Of a stretch of DNA of 64,000 nucleotides, positions 21,870 to 36,800 are shown one piece after another. Positions within the stretch are counted from its first letter, which is position 1; the number at the start of each line of letters is the position of its first letter. Location of the stretch: NCBI RefSeq assembly GCF_038502225.1, contig NC_091355.1:9829278-9893277 (forward strand). Reading direction: 5' to 3'. A program made the translations under genes and the position numbers. This DNA comes from Cherax quadricarinatus. Taxonomy: Eukaryota > Arthropoda > Malacostraca > Decapoda > Parastacidae. The notes under the pieces were generated by a model. It was not told the origin of the DNA, ran no database searches, and saw only the letters and a program-made list of their open reading frames with translations.

Positions 21870-24800
21870 TCTAGCAACAACAAACAAGACCAACAAAAAA
21901 TAACAAACAACAAACAGTAACAAACAACAGCAACAAACAGCAGTAACAACACAACAACGACCAAACAGCAGTAACAACACAACAGCAACAAACAGCAGAA
22001 ACAAACAACACAACAGCAATAAACAGCAGTAACAACACAACAGCAACAAACAGCAGTAACAACACAACAGCAACAAACAGCAGTAACAACACAACAGCAA
22101 CAAACAGCAGAAACAAACACAACAGCAACAAACAGCAGTAACAAACAACACAACAGCAACAAACAGCAGTAACAAACAACACAACAGCAACAAACAGCAG
22201 TAACAACACAACAGCAAAAACAGCAGAAACAAACAACACAACAGCAACAAACAGCAGTAACAAACAACAGCAACAAACAGCATAAACAAACAACACAGCA
22301 ACAAACAGCAGTAACAGCACAACAACAAACAGCAGAAACAAACAACACAACAGCAACAAACAGCAGTAACAACACAACAACAAACAGCAGAAACAAACAA
22401 CACAACAGCAACAAACAGCAGAAAAAACACAACAACAACAAACAGCAGAAACAAACACAACAGCAACAAACAGCAGTAACAACAGCAACAAACAGCATAA
22501 GCAAACAACACAACAACAAACAGCAGTAACAAACAACAGCAAAAAACAACAGCAACAAACAGCAGTAACAGCACAGCAACAAACAGCAAAAACAAACAGC
22601 AACAAACAGCAGTAACAAACAACACAACAGCAACAAACAGCAGTAACAAACAACACAACAGCAACAAACAGCAGTAACAAACAACACAACAGCAACAAAC
22701 AGCAGTAACAGCACACCAGCAACAAACAGCAGAAACAACAGCAACAAACACCAGTAACAAACAACACAACCGCAACAAACAGCAGTAACAACACAACAGC
22801 AACAAACAGCAGTAACAAACAACACAACAGCAACAAACAGCAGAAACAAACACAGCAGCAACAAACAGCAGTAACAAACAAAACAGCAACAAACAGCAGA
22901 AACAAACAACACAGCAACAAACAGCAGAAACAAACAACACAGCAACAAACAGCAGAAACAAACAACACAACAGCAACAAACAGCAGAAACAACACAACAG
23001 CAACAAACAGTAGAAACAAACAACACAACAAACAGCAGTAACAACACAACAGCAACAAACAGCAGTAACAACACAACAGCAACAAACAGAAGTAACAACA
23101 CAACAGCAGTAACAACACAACAGCAACAAACAGCAGTAACAACACAACAGCAACAAACAGCAGTAACAACACAACAGCAACAAACAGCAGTTACAACACA
23201 ACAGCAACAAACAGCAGTAACAAACAACACAACAACAAACAGTAACAAACACAACAACAACAAACAGCAGTAACAAACAACAGCAATAAACAGCAGTAAC
23301 AACACAGCAGTAACAAACAGCAACAGCAGTAACAACACAGCAGCAAACAGCAGAAACAAACAGCAACAAACAGCAGTAACAAACAACACAACAGCAACAA
23401 ACAGCAGTAACAACAACAGCAACAAACAGCAGTAACAAACAACACAACAGCAACAAACAGCAGTAACAACACAACAGCAACAAACAGCAGTAACAACACA
23501 ACAGCAACAAACAGCAGTAACACAACAGCAACAAACAGCAGAAACAAACAGCAACAAACAGCAGTAACAAACAACATCAGCAACAAACAGCAGTAACAAA
23601 CAACACAACAGCAACAAACAGCAGTAACAAACAACACAACAGCAACAAACAGTAACAGCACACCAGCAACAAACAGCAGAAACAACAGCAACAAACAGCA
23701 GTAACAAACAACACAACCGCAACAAACAGCAGTAACAACACAACAGCAACAAACAGCAGTAACAAACAACACAACAGCAACAAACAGCAGAAACAAACAC
23801 AGCAGCAACAAACAGCAGTAACAAACAAAACAGCAACAAACAGCAGAAACAACACAGCAACAAACAGCAGAAACAACACAACAGCAACAAACAGCAGAAA
23901 CAACACAACAGCAACAAACAGTAGAAACAAACAACACAAACAGCAGTAACAACACAGCAACAAACAGCAGTAACAACACAACAGCAACAAACAGCAGTAA
24001 CAACACAACAGCAACAAACAGCAGTAACAACACAACAGCAACAAACAGCAGTAACAACACAACAGCAACAAACAGCAGTAACAACACAACAGCAACAAAC
24101 AGCAGTTACAACACAACAGCAACAAACAGCAGTAACAAACAACACAACAAACAGTAACAAACACAACAGCAACAAACAGCAGTAACAAACAGCAATAAAC
24201 AGCAGTAACAACACAGCAGTAACAAACAGCAACAAACAGCAGTAACAACACAGCAGCAAACAGCAGAAACAAACAGCAACAAACAGCAGTAACAAACAAC
24301 ACAACAGCAGTAACAACAACAGCAACAAACAGCAGTAACAAACAACACAACAGCAACAAACAGCGGTAACAACACAACAGCAACAAACAGCAGTAACACA
24401 ACAGCAACAAACAGCAGAAACAAACAGCAACAAACAGCAGTAACAAACAACAACAGCAACGAACAGCAGTAACAACACAACAGCAACAAACAGCAAAAAC
24501 AAACAGCAACAAACAGCAGTAACAAACAACAGCAACAAACAGCAGTATCAAACAACAAACAGAAGTAACAACACAACAGCAACAAACAGCAGAAACAAAC
24601 AACACAACAGCAACAAACAGCAGAAACAAACAACACAACAGCAACAAACAGCAGAAACAACACAACAGCAACAAACAGCAGAAACAAACAACACAACAGC
24701 AACAAACAGCAGTAACAAACAACACAACAGCAACAAACAGCAGAAACAAACAACACAAAAGCAACAAACAGCAGTAACAACACAACAGCAACAAACAGCA

Positions 24801-25775
24801 GTAACAACACAACAGCAACAAACAGCAGAAACAAGCAACACAACAGCAACAAACAGCAGTAACAAACCACAGCAACAAACAGCAGTAACAACACAACAAA
24901 CAGCAGTAACAAACAACAGCAACAAACAGCAGTAACAAACAACACAACAGCAACAAACAGCAGTAACAACAACAGCAACAAACAGCAGAAACAAACAGCA
25001 ACAAACAGCAGTAACAAACAACAACAAACAGCAGTAACAAACAACAGCAACAAACAGCAGTAACACAGCAGTAACAAACAACAGCAACAAACAGCAGTAA
25101 CAACACAACAGCAACAAACAGCAGTAACAAACAGCAACAAACAGCAGTAACAACACAACAGCAACAAACAGCAGTAACAAACAACAGCAACAAACAGCAG
25201 TAACAACACAACAGCAACAAACAGCAGTAACAACACAACAGCAACAAACAGCAATAACACAACAGCAACAAACAGCAGTAACAACAACAGCAACAAACAG
25301 CAGTAACAACAGCAACAAACAGCAGTAACAAACAACAGCAACAAACAACAGTAACAAACAACAGCAAACAGCAGTAACAACAAAGCAGTAACAAACAACA
25401 GCAACAAACAGTAACAACACAACAGCAACAAACAGCAGAAACAAACAGCAGTAACACAGCAGTAACAACACAACAGCAACAAACAGCAGTAACACAACAG
25501 CAACAAACAGCAGTAACAACACAACAGCAACAAACAGCAGTAACAAACAGCAACAAATAGCAGTAACAAACAACAGCAACAAACAGCAGTAACAAACAAC
25601 AGCAACAAACAGCAGTAACAACACAGTAACAAACAACAGCAACAAACAGCAGTAACAAACAACACAACAGCAACAAACAGCAGTAACAAACAACACAGCA
25701 ACAAACAGCAGTAACAACACAGCATCAACAAATATTAACAACAAACAATAGCAACAAACAATAACAGTAGTAGTT
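21870..25775. repeat. 3.9-kb CAA/CAG-rich tandem array with strong strand asymmetry
   Basis: Built from variable combinations of acaacacaacag, caacaaacagcagtaacaa and aacaaacaacac modules, with repeats near 27, 33 and 36 bases. The plus strand is almost free of T except in taa and has G only in cag. Minus-strand frames therefore read as hundreds of Leu/Cys/Val residues; these are not proteins. A higher-order duplication is visible: rare variants such as gcacaccagc (22711, 23658) and aaccgcaac (22769, 23716) recur 947 bases apart. Confidence 0.95.
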
Positions 25776-28010
25776 ATCTAAACACACTTATAGGCAAAAT
25801 TTATCTTTTTTCTTCGCTTTCAGTCGACAATACTTCTTTATCTTGAAGTGTTTTCATTATGATGATAATAGATAGAGACAAAGATATGCACTAGGTAACG
25901 CTGCGGGAAAAAATTATAATTAGAACAGAAATTAAATGAGTTGTATTACCTTCAATTAATTTAACAAAATCAATGAGATTTATGAATTATGAAATGTTAA
26001 GTTTTGCCTGTAGCAATATTTAGATTAGTACATTGCTAGAAGTGCAATGATAAGTGATCATGTGTGTGTTTCTCTGCTTTCCATGAAAATGTAAGTATTG
26101 TTAATGTTTTACATATAGTGAGCACTAACTTATAGCCTATGTACATAGACCTAAAACGCCTAATATTTGAGAAAACTTCAGCGTATTGTATGTTGCTAAA
26201 GTCTAGCTAAGAATAAAATACATCTAGGTAACTCGAAACCTAACTAGGGCTAACGTAAACGGGCATACAACCTTATTATATATTGTATTAATGGGGAAGC
26301 ATTAAACCCATAGAGGTCATACAGTGCCTTGGGAATGGGAAGTAATCTGGTTTGATCCGAGAAAGGGAATGGTTGCTTCAATTCTACAGATCAAGAGCTC
26401 TTCCCCTGCATCCAGGCACACCCCCAAGGAACACACACAAATAAACCTCCCAAGTTTCCTCGCACACGTGGACAGTATATTTTCGAATAATATTACTTAA
26501 ACTTTCTGAAAGCCTCTGTCTGCTAAGTCCACTCAGCATTAGAATACGTATCTCATAAGCCAGACATAATTATTGTGAACTCATCATGCTCGCTATTTTC
26601 TGAAGGTAATATAATCGAAACCTCAAAGTACAAAGTTTATAGTACTAATCATATACCGATAATTTCCGATGTAATAATTGTAAAAAAAATATATAAATAT
26701 ATATTTGTATAATCTAAAAAAAAAACTTACTTACTCTAATAACCTTACTAATGGGAACTTAAATAAGGGATCGGACTCTTCACATACTGGACTGAAAAAT
26801 ATTAGCATCAGTCAGCAACTGCGACTCTAAACTTCAAGTCCTTTCAGAGATCTTCCTTTCCGACAGCAAAGCTACAATGTAGCTCTTCACCCCATTTGTT
26901 AATGTAAATATGGAAAGTTTTTGCATAATTTCCTAACTGTAGAACATATAAATGAATGATATAATAACTGCGTATTAAAATGCGATGCTAATTGGACCCT
27001 TCGAGAAATTTCGAGTGAGGGGAAGGCAAAACAGCCGGGAAAGTGACGCCGCAGAGGGAGACGCCATATTGAATTTAATGTGTGATCACTGGATTGAATT
27101 GTGCAATGTAATCAGGTGTTCTCGAAGGTCAGTTGGTGTATATCGGCCTCAATTCGTAATTTAGAAATTGCTGACACGTTCCTGCTGAAGAATTGGGATA
27201 GTGTGAAAAATCCTTACAATTCGGCAACAAGGACGGAAAAATAGAGGACTCCAATCCTTCTCAGCAACACACCTTAGCTAAGCGACTCTTACCCATAAAG
27301 TACAGTAGTTTTTGCATTAGCTACCGTAAATCCTAGCTGTAGACGAAGCGTTAGAGTGCATCTCCAAAAAATAATTATGATCCAGTAATTAAATGGTAAG
27401 CGGTAATACGAACGTCCTTTCTAACAACACTTGTAATTTATATTCAATATTTATAATGTGTACCCAGCAAGCCTAATCATATACAGTCCATATTATTGTA
27501 TAATTTACCATTATTGGTAGTAATGTTTAACTTTGTAATTATTAATTTAATGTCAGGTCTAGCTTTTGTGAGAGTGGTGATGACGTGGGCATCGAGGGAG
27601 TGACAGTCCTGCGACCTACTCACCCAAATTACTTGCCTGTAATAATTCAGATAATACCCTGTAAACCTCATGCAGGTAATTTGCTCACATAATAATTCAC
27701 AATAACCTTAAAACTGTAATAAACAATTGTAATTCATGGATTTCAGGAGACAGAACCTGGCTGGGGGCAAGAATTTACAAAGTAGCAGTTCTGTTGACCA
27801 TATTAATGGGGACGGAAGGTCTCCCTAAAGAGAACAGATGATTGCTGCTCAGCAAATATTTCCCAGTCCAATGACGAATGTGAGCCCTTATTAAAGTTAC
27901 TATTAACATGGTCGGTAGAACGTGAGGTTTGTAAATTATTCCCCTTTGTTTGAACCCCTCTAGTCTTTGAAAAGTTACATCTGTTGATACAAGTTTTTTC
28001 ATTGATGATG
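25776..28010. other. no gene recognised; one interspersed repeat copy
   Basis: AT-rich region. At 26285-26470 is a copy of the SINE-like repeat (gggaagcattaaacccatag, tttgatccgagaaaggg, gatcaagagctcttcccc). Elsewhere only frames below 80 residues occur. The minus-strand frame at 27775-28002 could be a transposon scrap but has no motif that can be named. Confidence 0.45.
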
Positions 28011-28103
<93 letters not shown>

Positions 28104-28155
28104 GCTCCTCCAGGAACAGATTAATTACGAAAAACGAGGGACCACTGTATGTATG

Positions 28156-28229
<74 letters not shown>
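28011..28229. repeat. two (TA)n tracts
   Basis: TA runs at about 28011-28100 and 28150-28229, the second preceded by (GTAT)n. Confidence 0.97.
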
Positions 28230-28230
<1 letters not shown>

Positions 28231-28286
28231 CAGACCGGGCCGCGGGGGCGTTGACCCCCGGAACTCTCTCCAGGTAAACTCCAGGT
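28231..28286 (+). mobile_element. terminal fragment of the LINE tail family seen at 8206
   Basis: cagaccgggccgcgggggcg, ttgacccccgg and ctccaggtaaactccaggta reproduce the end of the minus-strand element at 8206-8262, here on the plus strand. Only the last about 56 bases are present. Confidence 0.75.
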
Positions 28287-28438
28287 ATATATATGCAGAG
28301 GTCGAGTCATAGCTCCTGGCTCCGCCTCTTTGCTAGTTGCTACTAGGTCACTCCTCCCGTTCCAGGAGCCTTTTCATACCTCTTCTTAAAGCTGTTTATG
28401 GATCCACTGTGTGTGTACGTATACATATACATATATAA

Positions 28439-28630
28439 AGAAGGTCAAAACAGCACTGCTACTTGAAACATTTATTGACAAATCATTACGAAACTTCATT
28501 ATCAGGTGTTATTGTAGTGTTAGTACTGAATATTCATATCGTTGTATTAAGACATCAGCAACAAAAAATTCCTCGATCAGCGGTGTCATACTAGGAAGGT
28601 GAAAACAGCACTGCTACTTGAAACATTATT
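28439..28630. repeat. pair of direct repeats from a dispersed element
   Basis: aacagcactgctacttgaaa occurs at about 28449 and 28604, each copy within about 30 matching bases. The minus strand between them reads cacctgataatgaag ... ttgtcaataaatg, reminiscent of the GTCAATAAA flank of the hammerhead-like motifs. A Penelope-type terminal repeat is possible but unproven. Confidence 0.4.
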
Positions 28631-28788
28631 TATCCACCACAAGTTTCACAGTTAATGCCACTCTGTCATTGCTATTTTTGTACTAAGATCCAAACATGCA
28701 AGCCTTCCACTTCTCTGTATTACTATTATGAGAAAGTGCTAAACCTGTGGTAGTCATGCAAATGAATGCCCATATCGTGTAATATATA

Positions 28789-28917
<129 letters not shown>

Positions 28918-29334
28918 GTACATACATAAAGGCGTTGATGTGTCAGGAACCGTTCATTGAAAATTAACCGTCGTATGTAGGTCAATAACCCCAGGCCAAA
29001 TTCTCGCTTTGTTTCAAACTTGTCATGGAAGACTGAATTGAGTCTTACGTAAATTATGACTTATTAGATATTGCTACACAATTTCTGTATTCGGTTGCTA
29101 TAAAACAGTTTGTCTTTGTTTAATGATACAATGCAAGGAAGGTATCAAGCACTTGCCATTGCACTTGGTAAAAAAAAAAAAGGGGGGTTGCCCGGAGAGA
29201 GAGCGAACAGGTTTATCTGATGGTTAAGAAAGGATAGAGGGCCCCCACTTTGAGGAAAACCGTCTCACACGACTGTTCTTAGGAAAATGTGGCTTGCGTG
29301 GAGCCCTTGTCAGTTGCTCTACACATGATTCACT

Positions 29335-29653
29335 CTGACTCCGCCTCCTACATAGACGTCACCGCGGACCTGCCAACACTCGAAATTTAGATACTGTTAG
29401 TTTGTATAAATTGCATCAAGGGACGTATTCATCATTACCGTTGCTTTTTAATAGTTCAAGGTGGCAGTCAGAGTAATTTGTTGGATGGTTTTGAAAGCTT
29501 GTGTTTGGTTAGTATGAGTAGAATGGTTGTGACGTCAGGTGTAGGGTTGGCCAACCTGGGGTAGTCAATGGCAGCAGGACGGCCAGTGTCGGGGGAAGGT
29601 TGGCAGACGGATGGCTAGCAAGGGACTCATATAATACCCGTGTACGGGGCAGC
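29335..29653 (+). promoter_or_regulatory. putative CFAP97 promoter and 5' UTR
   Basis: The 320 bases before the CFAP97 start become less AT-rich. They hold a GC-box-like ccgcctcc (about 29341), an ACGTCA (29356) and a full TGACGTCA palindrome (29530-29537). A seven-codon upstream ORF (atg at 29611, taa ending 29634) lies in the presumed 5' UTR in a weak start context. No TATA box is obvious. The transcription start is not determinable by eye. Confidence 0.35.
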
Positions 29654-30862
29654 ATGGCTCACAAAGTAGGACTGAACGGCACACAGTACGAGCCTGACAT
29701 TTGTGGTGGAGTGGACTTTTGTTTTTATGAAGATGACGATGTTGAAAGGACTAAAGGCCGTAAAGGTGTTAGTGGATCAGCATTAAATTCTGTGATCGGT
29801 TCTTCCTCTGCGAGTTTTGTGGACTCGCGGTACCGTTGTGTGGAGGACACTTCTTCTAGGCAACAGAGGAGGAGGAGGAGCCCCGTGGAAGGTCATCAGG
29901 GCTCTGAGGAGGTGTCGAGGGACGAGGATAGTGGTGCAAGTGTCAGTAGTGGTTCTAACACGAAAGGGAAGGTTGGTAGTACGAGTTCTGTAGAGGCACA
30001 GGAGCAAGGCGCCAGTGCAGTCATGGAACACGTAGACCCCAACCCCTACACCTCTGACGAGTGGGAGGAGAGTGACCTCAGTGATACTGACGGTGACCAC
30101 AGTGACAGCAGTGACGACGATGATCCCAAGTCTCAGGTGGATAGACTCATAGAACGGGGGACTCTGGTGTATATGGATGGCGAGAACTCTAACCTCTCCT
30201 CGGAAACCGAGAGCAGTGATAGCAGTGATTATGAGGATAGTGACAGTGAGAGTGATATTACGGATGTTTCACCATTAATATCGGCCACTGCAAGCCCCCT
30301 GGGTCTATCTCCGGTACTGCCAAGACGTACCCTGGGCACCTCTCCACTGGCACTGCACGACAACAGGGATTTGAGTTTTGATTATCATCAAGAAAACTCT
30401 TCCAACGACCAGGGCTACGACTCTCAGCCTCACTGCAATGGTTACAGTCACAGCAACAGTGATGATTCCACAGACATGACCTTATTGCTCAAGGCTGTTG
30501 TAGAACTGGAGAAGAAGCAGCACAGACAAGTCAATAATAGAAGCAATGACTGCAGTCTACATCAAAACAATTACCTCCACCAACCATCATCTCCCATCAC
30601 CATTCACCCCATTGATGCCAGTCCCCATCACCGTCATCTACGCAGAACAATGCACCATTATCGCAGGAAGAATATGTCATTCACTAATGATGAAGTTCGG
30701 AGGATAGACAGAGAAAATCAAATATTGTTGCAGAAGATTATGAGTGCCCACAGCCGTAGCAAACACCAAAGTTCCTCTAACAATAGTCGGCCCGTCCACA
30801 AACTTGCTAATTCTTCAGTGAACAGAAGGAGAGAAGATGATAAGATCCGTAGAGAAAACATG
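29654..30862 (+). CDS. CFAP97: CFAP97 coding exon 1
   Basis: 403 codons ending in ATG, directly followed by the donor gtaagc at 30863. It contains the acidic region and the first half of the CFAP97 domain. Confidence 0.88.
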
Positions 30863-33800
30863 GTAAGCAATTTCCTTACTTTTCCACCATTACAATTATA
30901 TAATATGCCTGAAGAATCTTGTACACTGGTAATTGTGTTCTAAATGCTGGTAAATCCTTTATTACAAAACAATTTAGCAAACCCGTTTGTAACCATATGC
31001 TATATCACACATCTGGTTTGGCAATAAAGTTCTGGAGAAGTAGCTGTAACAAACTGTATAGTAGTGACCAAAGGAGATAAATACTTTGTGTGACGTATAA
31101 AAGAGTAGACAAAGTTTTTATTCAAGTTTAATTAAACTTTAAAATTTTACAATTGTCTTGCATAATGGATTATGCGCTATACCTTGGATAACCCAGTGAT
31201 CAAACATTGATTTAAGCCTATAAGAACCTGTTATGGAAATTACTCTCTTAAATGGCTTTGTTGGGACACCTTTGGTTAAATAATTTATCACTTGAATGCG
31301 TATTACTGATTGCTGTTGGGCAAAGTCATCAACTTTTCAAATCGGCGATATCAGCAAGTTATCCAGGTGGCAAGTTTGTATACAGATTTGTATGACCAAA
31401 TATATAATTTTGTGAAAGTGCAAGGTACAGTACAAAACTGATGAACTGTTGCATAAGTGTCTTATGTTCCACAACATAATTTAGGTTTATGTTATGTAAG
31501 TTCTTACAGATAGTTTTTACTACATTTATGGTATATAAAACTTATTGCCAGTAGGAAAAATTCTGAGTATGATCAATGACTTAAGAATGTCGGTGAGATA
31601 ACTTACATTCTGCTGATTATGTGAAGATGTAACATAATACAAGCATTTACATAATTAGCTTTGGGAAGGTTCATTTTACATTTCTACAAATAAGTAGCCA
31701 TATCTGTCACGTCACACATTTTGGAATTTTTAAATTTGCAGTGATTCTCCACATTACTGGGGTAATTATTATATAATTATTATATAATAATGGGTCCAGG
31801 GATCATCATCCCCTTTGATCTTAGATCAGGTTTCCTTAATTGGAAAGGAAATACTACTGAAATAAAAACATTCGGGAAAGTAAAGATAAGTATATGCTCT
31901 GTAAGTGGAAGCTTGTAAGATTTACCTGGCATCATACATGTTCATAAGCCAGAAATCTTTCCTGAGTAAAATATTTAATATTTGTCTTACTCATAAGACA
32001 AGATAATATCTCTGGATGGTTGATGTTTACCAACCTACAGTCGATTGTTACCTAGCCTGAAAATTGCATAATGACACTGTTGTTTGCCAAAAACTAGAGC
32101 TGTTAATTATAATTCACAAAAGTTGGTTTATGCAGCTTGAGTTGTGGTCTCTTACAATAATACATACACAGTAACTAGTGGAAAACATAATGGGGAAAAT
32201 TAATTCTGTTTTAGAAAGTTTTCCTGAACTTACACATACTTTTACAGAAATAAGAGGAGATATGATTATACAATAAGAATATTGTAATTAATAGAGCAAA
32301 ATAATCTGAAGAATTCTAACCAAAATAAGTCAGTAATGGAATAAAGTTGTTTAAATTTTTGTTTGGAAATGATATAGGAAAGTGCTGGTTTGACAGAGTT
32401 GTGAATGAATGGCACAAACCATTGAGCAGTTGTTTTGAAAATAGGTTAGACAAATAGATGAATGAATGAATGGGTGGTTGAATAGGAGCTGCCTGGAATG
32501 GACCAGTAGGCCTACTGCCAGAGGTCATCTATTATGTTCCTGTTCTTATTGTGACAAAATGGTTTGACGTGTTATCCTAAGTAACAATCTATATACAGTA
32601 ATTTCATTTATGAGGTAGACTACAGGGGGTTTTGAATAACCCTTGATGCATTGGATATATGATTTGGCTACATACTTCTTCTTAATTGCAAATTACTGTA
32701 ATATATTACTCGGTTGCACTAATGGTAGTTTGCTGTATCCAAGGATAACCCAGTACAGTCAGTATGTCACTGGGGACTATCTTATTTCCATCGGGGTCCT
32801 TTAATCTTGTCCCCCCTGGATGCGATCCACAGCAGTCTACTAACACTCGGGTACATACTTGCTGCTAGGTAAGCGGGCAACAAACATAAGGGAACATGCC
32901 CAATGTTCCCACCCATAGTGTCTTTATTGAGTTATCATGGGTTAATAATCTGAATAAAATCTAATTATATACTTTACACTGGGTTATCTTGATAAGTGTA
33001 CCATTCATGTCTTCAGGTAACTTGTGAAGACTAGAGAATAATAATGGTAGAAACAGTTACTGCAGTGCAAGATCCTTTGTGAAAATGCTGAAGTTTCATG
33101 CATCATTATTTGTTGTTATTCACACAAAGCATCAAATTTGGATGGATCATTCCACGTAGTCATTTCATAGTAGTGGAAAATGGAACGCAGTTGAATAAAA
33201 AACATAACTGATAAAAACATAATGAAAAACAGTTCATATTGGGCTTAATAACTCAGGAACAGACTAAAGAATATATGTTAGTATTTACTAATCTAATAAG
33301 GAAGTCTGAACAACTTTATTGTGCAAGCAGGTTTAATGAAATAAATTGGGATATGAAAGTCCAGAAAACCCTTTCTGAAATTCCCTAGGCTCTTGAAAAC
33401 TGGTTGAAACAAGAGATATAGTCTTGATTAAATCAGATAAACCTAACATCCATCCTGCTGAAAGAGCCAACTTACTAAATGATATCTTTTCTACTATCGG
33501 ATCAAGACTAGCTAGCAAAATCCCAGCTTGAAATGCTCAGGCAAATGACTGCCTTACTGAAAGTTTACCAAACTTTTATCTAGCTCCCACTGATCCTTCT
33601 GAGGTCACAATTATAATAAATTCACGGAAACACAAGACAGAAAACTTAATTTACTGCCACTAACGTATGAAAAGCAGCGCGTGTGCTGTTGCCCACTATT
33701 GGAAGTTTGAAACCAGAACGTTCCTGACGATGGTTAAGATAGCAAAGGTTACCCCAATACACAAAGGAGGCAATCTGAGGTAAATAACTGTATTGGCCAA

Positions 33801-36800
33801 TATCCAGCTTACCATTGCTTTCTAAAATCTTTGAAAGCATAATTCATAAGCAAGTTTACTCCTCGCAATATACTCCACTCCTGCCAATTTAGTTTTAGGC
33901 CCAAAAAGTATAAATGATGAAATTATAAAAATGCTTGAACTGCCTTGTGCAACTCTTGAAAATGAATATTCTCAGGCCCTCTTCATAGACCTGTAGAAAA
34001 CTTTTGATAGAGTAGACCTCAAAATCTTGTATCTTGTATCTTAAACAAGAAAATTATGGTTTTCCTACACCCAAGGTCTGGAAATGGGAAAACTCTCAAC
34101 ATGCATCAAAGGTATACCTTAAAAGAAGAAAGGCTAGGGTATTAATTTGTCCATAGTTCTGTGACCAACAAAGGTCAGTTAGTTGACTGGTTAATTGCGT
34201 GCATATGGTCCACTGTATTTGGGTCATAGTCAAACACAGGCATTGCAGTACTATACATAACTGAGAGGTGTTTTATCTGTGTACTCTATATACACTGAAG
34301 TTGCTTTAATCTTTAAAAAAGGGGTTTGAATTATTCTTGACAGCTTTATTCTGAAAAGCTACATCAGTATGAATTTGTATGTTGATTCTGAAGACCCGTA
34401 GATGTAGGAATACACTAGTAAAAAATTGTGTACTGTAGATTTAAACTAGGATAACCCAACAAATTCATGTTCAGTTAATAGACTTAAGTTTAGGTAGCTA
34501 ATATTACAGCACACATTACAGGTTTGAAAAGTTCCCCCTTTTTCCTCTATGAAAAAGTTTAAATTATGCAAATTCTTAAATAGGTTAAATAAATAAAGCT
34601 GTATATATACTACATTAATACTTTCATTTTGATGAGTTTAGGTTAGGTCATAAGGTTAGTTTTATGCAAAATTAAAAATTATATATAACTTTATAATTTC
34701 TACATAGGCAACTTCATGTTTTTATGCAAGTCTGTATCATATAAGTACTGTCCATTTATTGTAAGTTATTGGTAGTCATATTTGTATAATATGTTACATA
34801 AAGTGAATACAGCCTCTCCTCACTTAATGGAGTTCCTTTCCTAAGACCACGTTGTTAAATGAATTCATCGCTAAGTGAGTAGTGTATACTATAATAATAG
34901 GTTTGTGTCAACCATCTTTGATATTGTTTTAATATCACCTTTGCACCATTTATAATATTTCTAGTATATTTTTAAATGTTTGTACAGTAGTGTAATGTAT
35001 ATTGAAATAACAGAATAGAGGAAATCAGCTCAAATATACATTATTTAGGTATAAATACTGGTCAAAGAGCCTGTCGTGAGTCCGAGGCATCAGTAAACGA
35101 CTACATCACTAAGTGAGAAGAGGCTGTGTATCTGGTAGATGAAAGTTCTTTAAATTTACAACCCATTTGAATTAAGCATAACTACTTTCTTGGTTATCAT
35201 GATTTGCTAACCCCTCTGGATTAATAATCTAAATAAAATCTTCACCCTAGGACAGTGGTTCCCAAACTTTTTCAGCTTGTTACCCAATTTAACATGCCAC
35301 ATAAAGCATGTTACCCCTTTCACAAAATGTTGTTATTATTGATATATATGGCTAAACGTGAACGTATACAGCCTCGCATACTCTGCTAATCCTAGCAAAA
35401 CCATTGAAAACCTAAGAACCACACATACATTATATATAAAATTAATAATAGCTACAAATTCACAGTAACAGTGGGTAAATACATACTAACTATATACTGC
35501 ACAGGGCAGTACACATACATACCAGCTTATGTCTACCTCGGCTGATGCTCACAGATAAACTGACAGTGTGAAATAGAGGCAGCCTCAGGAAGTGAGTGAC
35601 GCGTACTGGACAGGTCGATCTGGGATACTGAGTGACTTTTGTCCTGAAGCATACTTGTCAAAATACTTTTGGGTTTCCACACACTTAGCTATATATTTCT
35701 TCTTTTCTAATACTGTATATTAGTTTTTGATGTTTACTGTTATTTGGTTTAACTTTATTACTTACTTATAATAGGTTTACTTTACAACTTTATATACTAA
35801 GACAAAGTTAACAATAATCCTCATACCGGGTACCGCATTGTTTTCTTGATTTTCAGAATTCATAACTTTTTTTCTGTCACCCCTCCATTACCCCCCAAAA
35901 ATGGTTTGGGAACCACTGCGGCCTAGGATATACCTACATTAAAAATTCAGTTTAGATGCAGATTGATTTAGCCGTACAAAACTGGTAAGTTGTGTATTGC
36001 ATATGTAGTGTGTATGTAATTGACTACATATTTTGCTTTATATAAGCATACATGCTTTCCTATTAAGAATTAACATTGATGGAACTTGCAAAGACATTAC
36101 TAATTAGCTACATGGGCAATAATGTTAATGATTTAGCAAAGGATAACCCAGTTAAGCCATATTTCACAAGCAGAACTTACTTTTCAACGATACTGTACCA
36201 TTAGTGTTAAATATCATAGTAAGAGTATTCTACACTTTTGTGTAGCACAGTTCTATAATTCCTTGATTAAATTTATACATATACATATATGTTTTCACAA
36301 ATTAGTGTTTTAACTGTACAGTGGTTTCTATTCTTACTATAGGAGATTTGCAAAGTTTTTAATATTTTGTCATTGCTTTGTTTGACAAGTTTTTTTTTTT
36401 ATAATATTTAAGTGTAGGATGGAAATAAATGGTATAAAATACTGACACAATGGAATTATAAACACATAAGCAGTAAAATATGATCCTTTATTGACAACGT
36501 TTCACCCACACAGTGGGCTTCATCAAGTCACAATGAAATATATTTTTTTCGTTAGGTTCAGAATAATTTTTGCGAAATTATTGGAGCCTGACCCATGGCC
36601 GGACTCAGAGTAGATAAAATCTCAAAACTTTTCAAAGGTATATCAAAGGTATAAGGGATGCACAAATTTTCACTCGCCTTATTCGGCAAGAAGAGCATTG
36701 CTGTTTAAGCCAAAATCGCAAGTTTTACCTGTTCAGCACGACAGGCACCTAGAGTATATGCTTGTACATGTATGTGTAGTGTGGCCTAAGTGTAAGTAGA

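Noticed and set aside
21849..25744. Minus-strand frames up to 891 residues, Leu/Cys/Val-rich
   Set aside because: Product of a T/G-rich tandem array; parallel frames are all open, and the composition is that of the repeat, not of a membrane protein.
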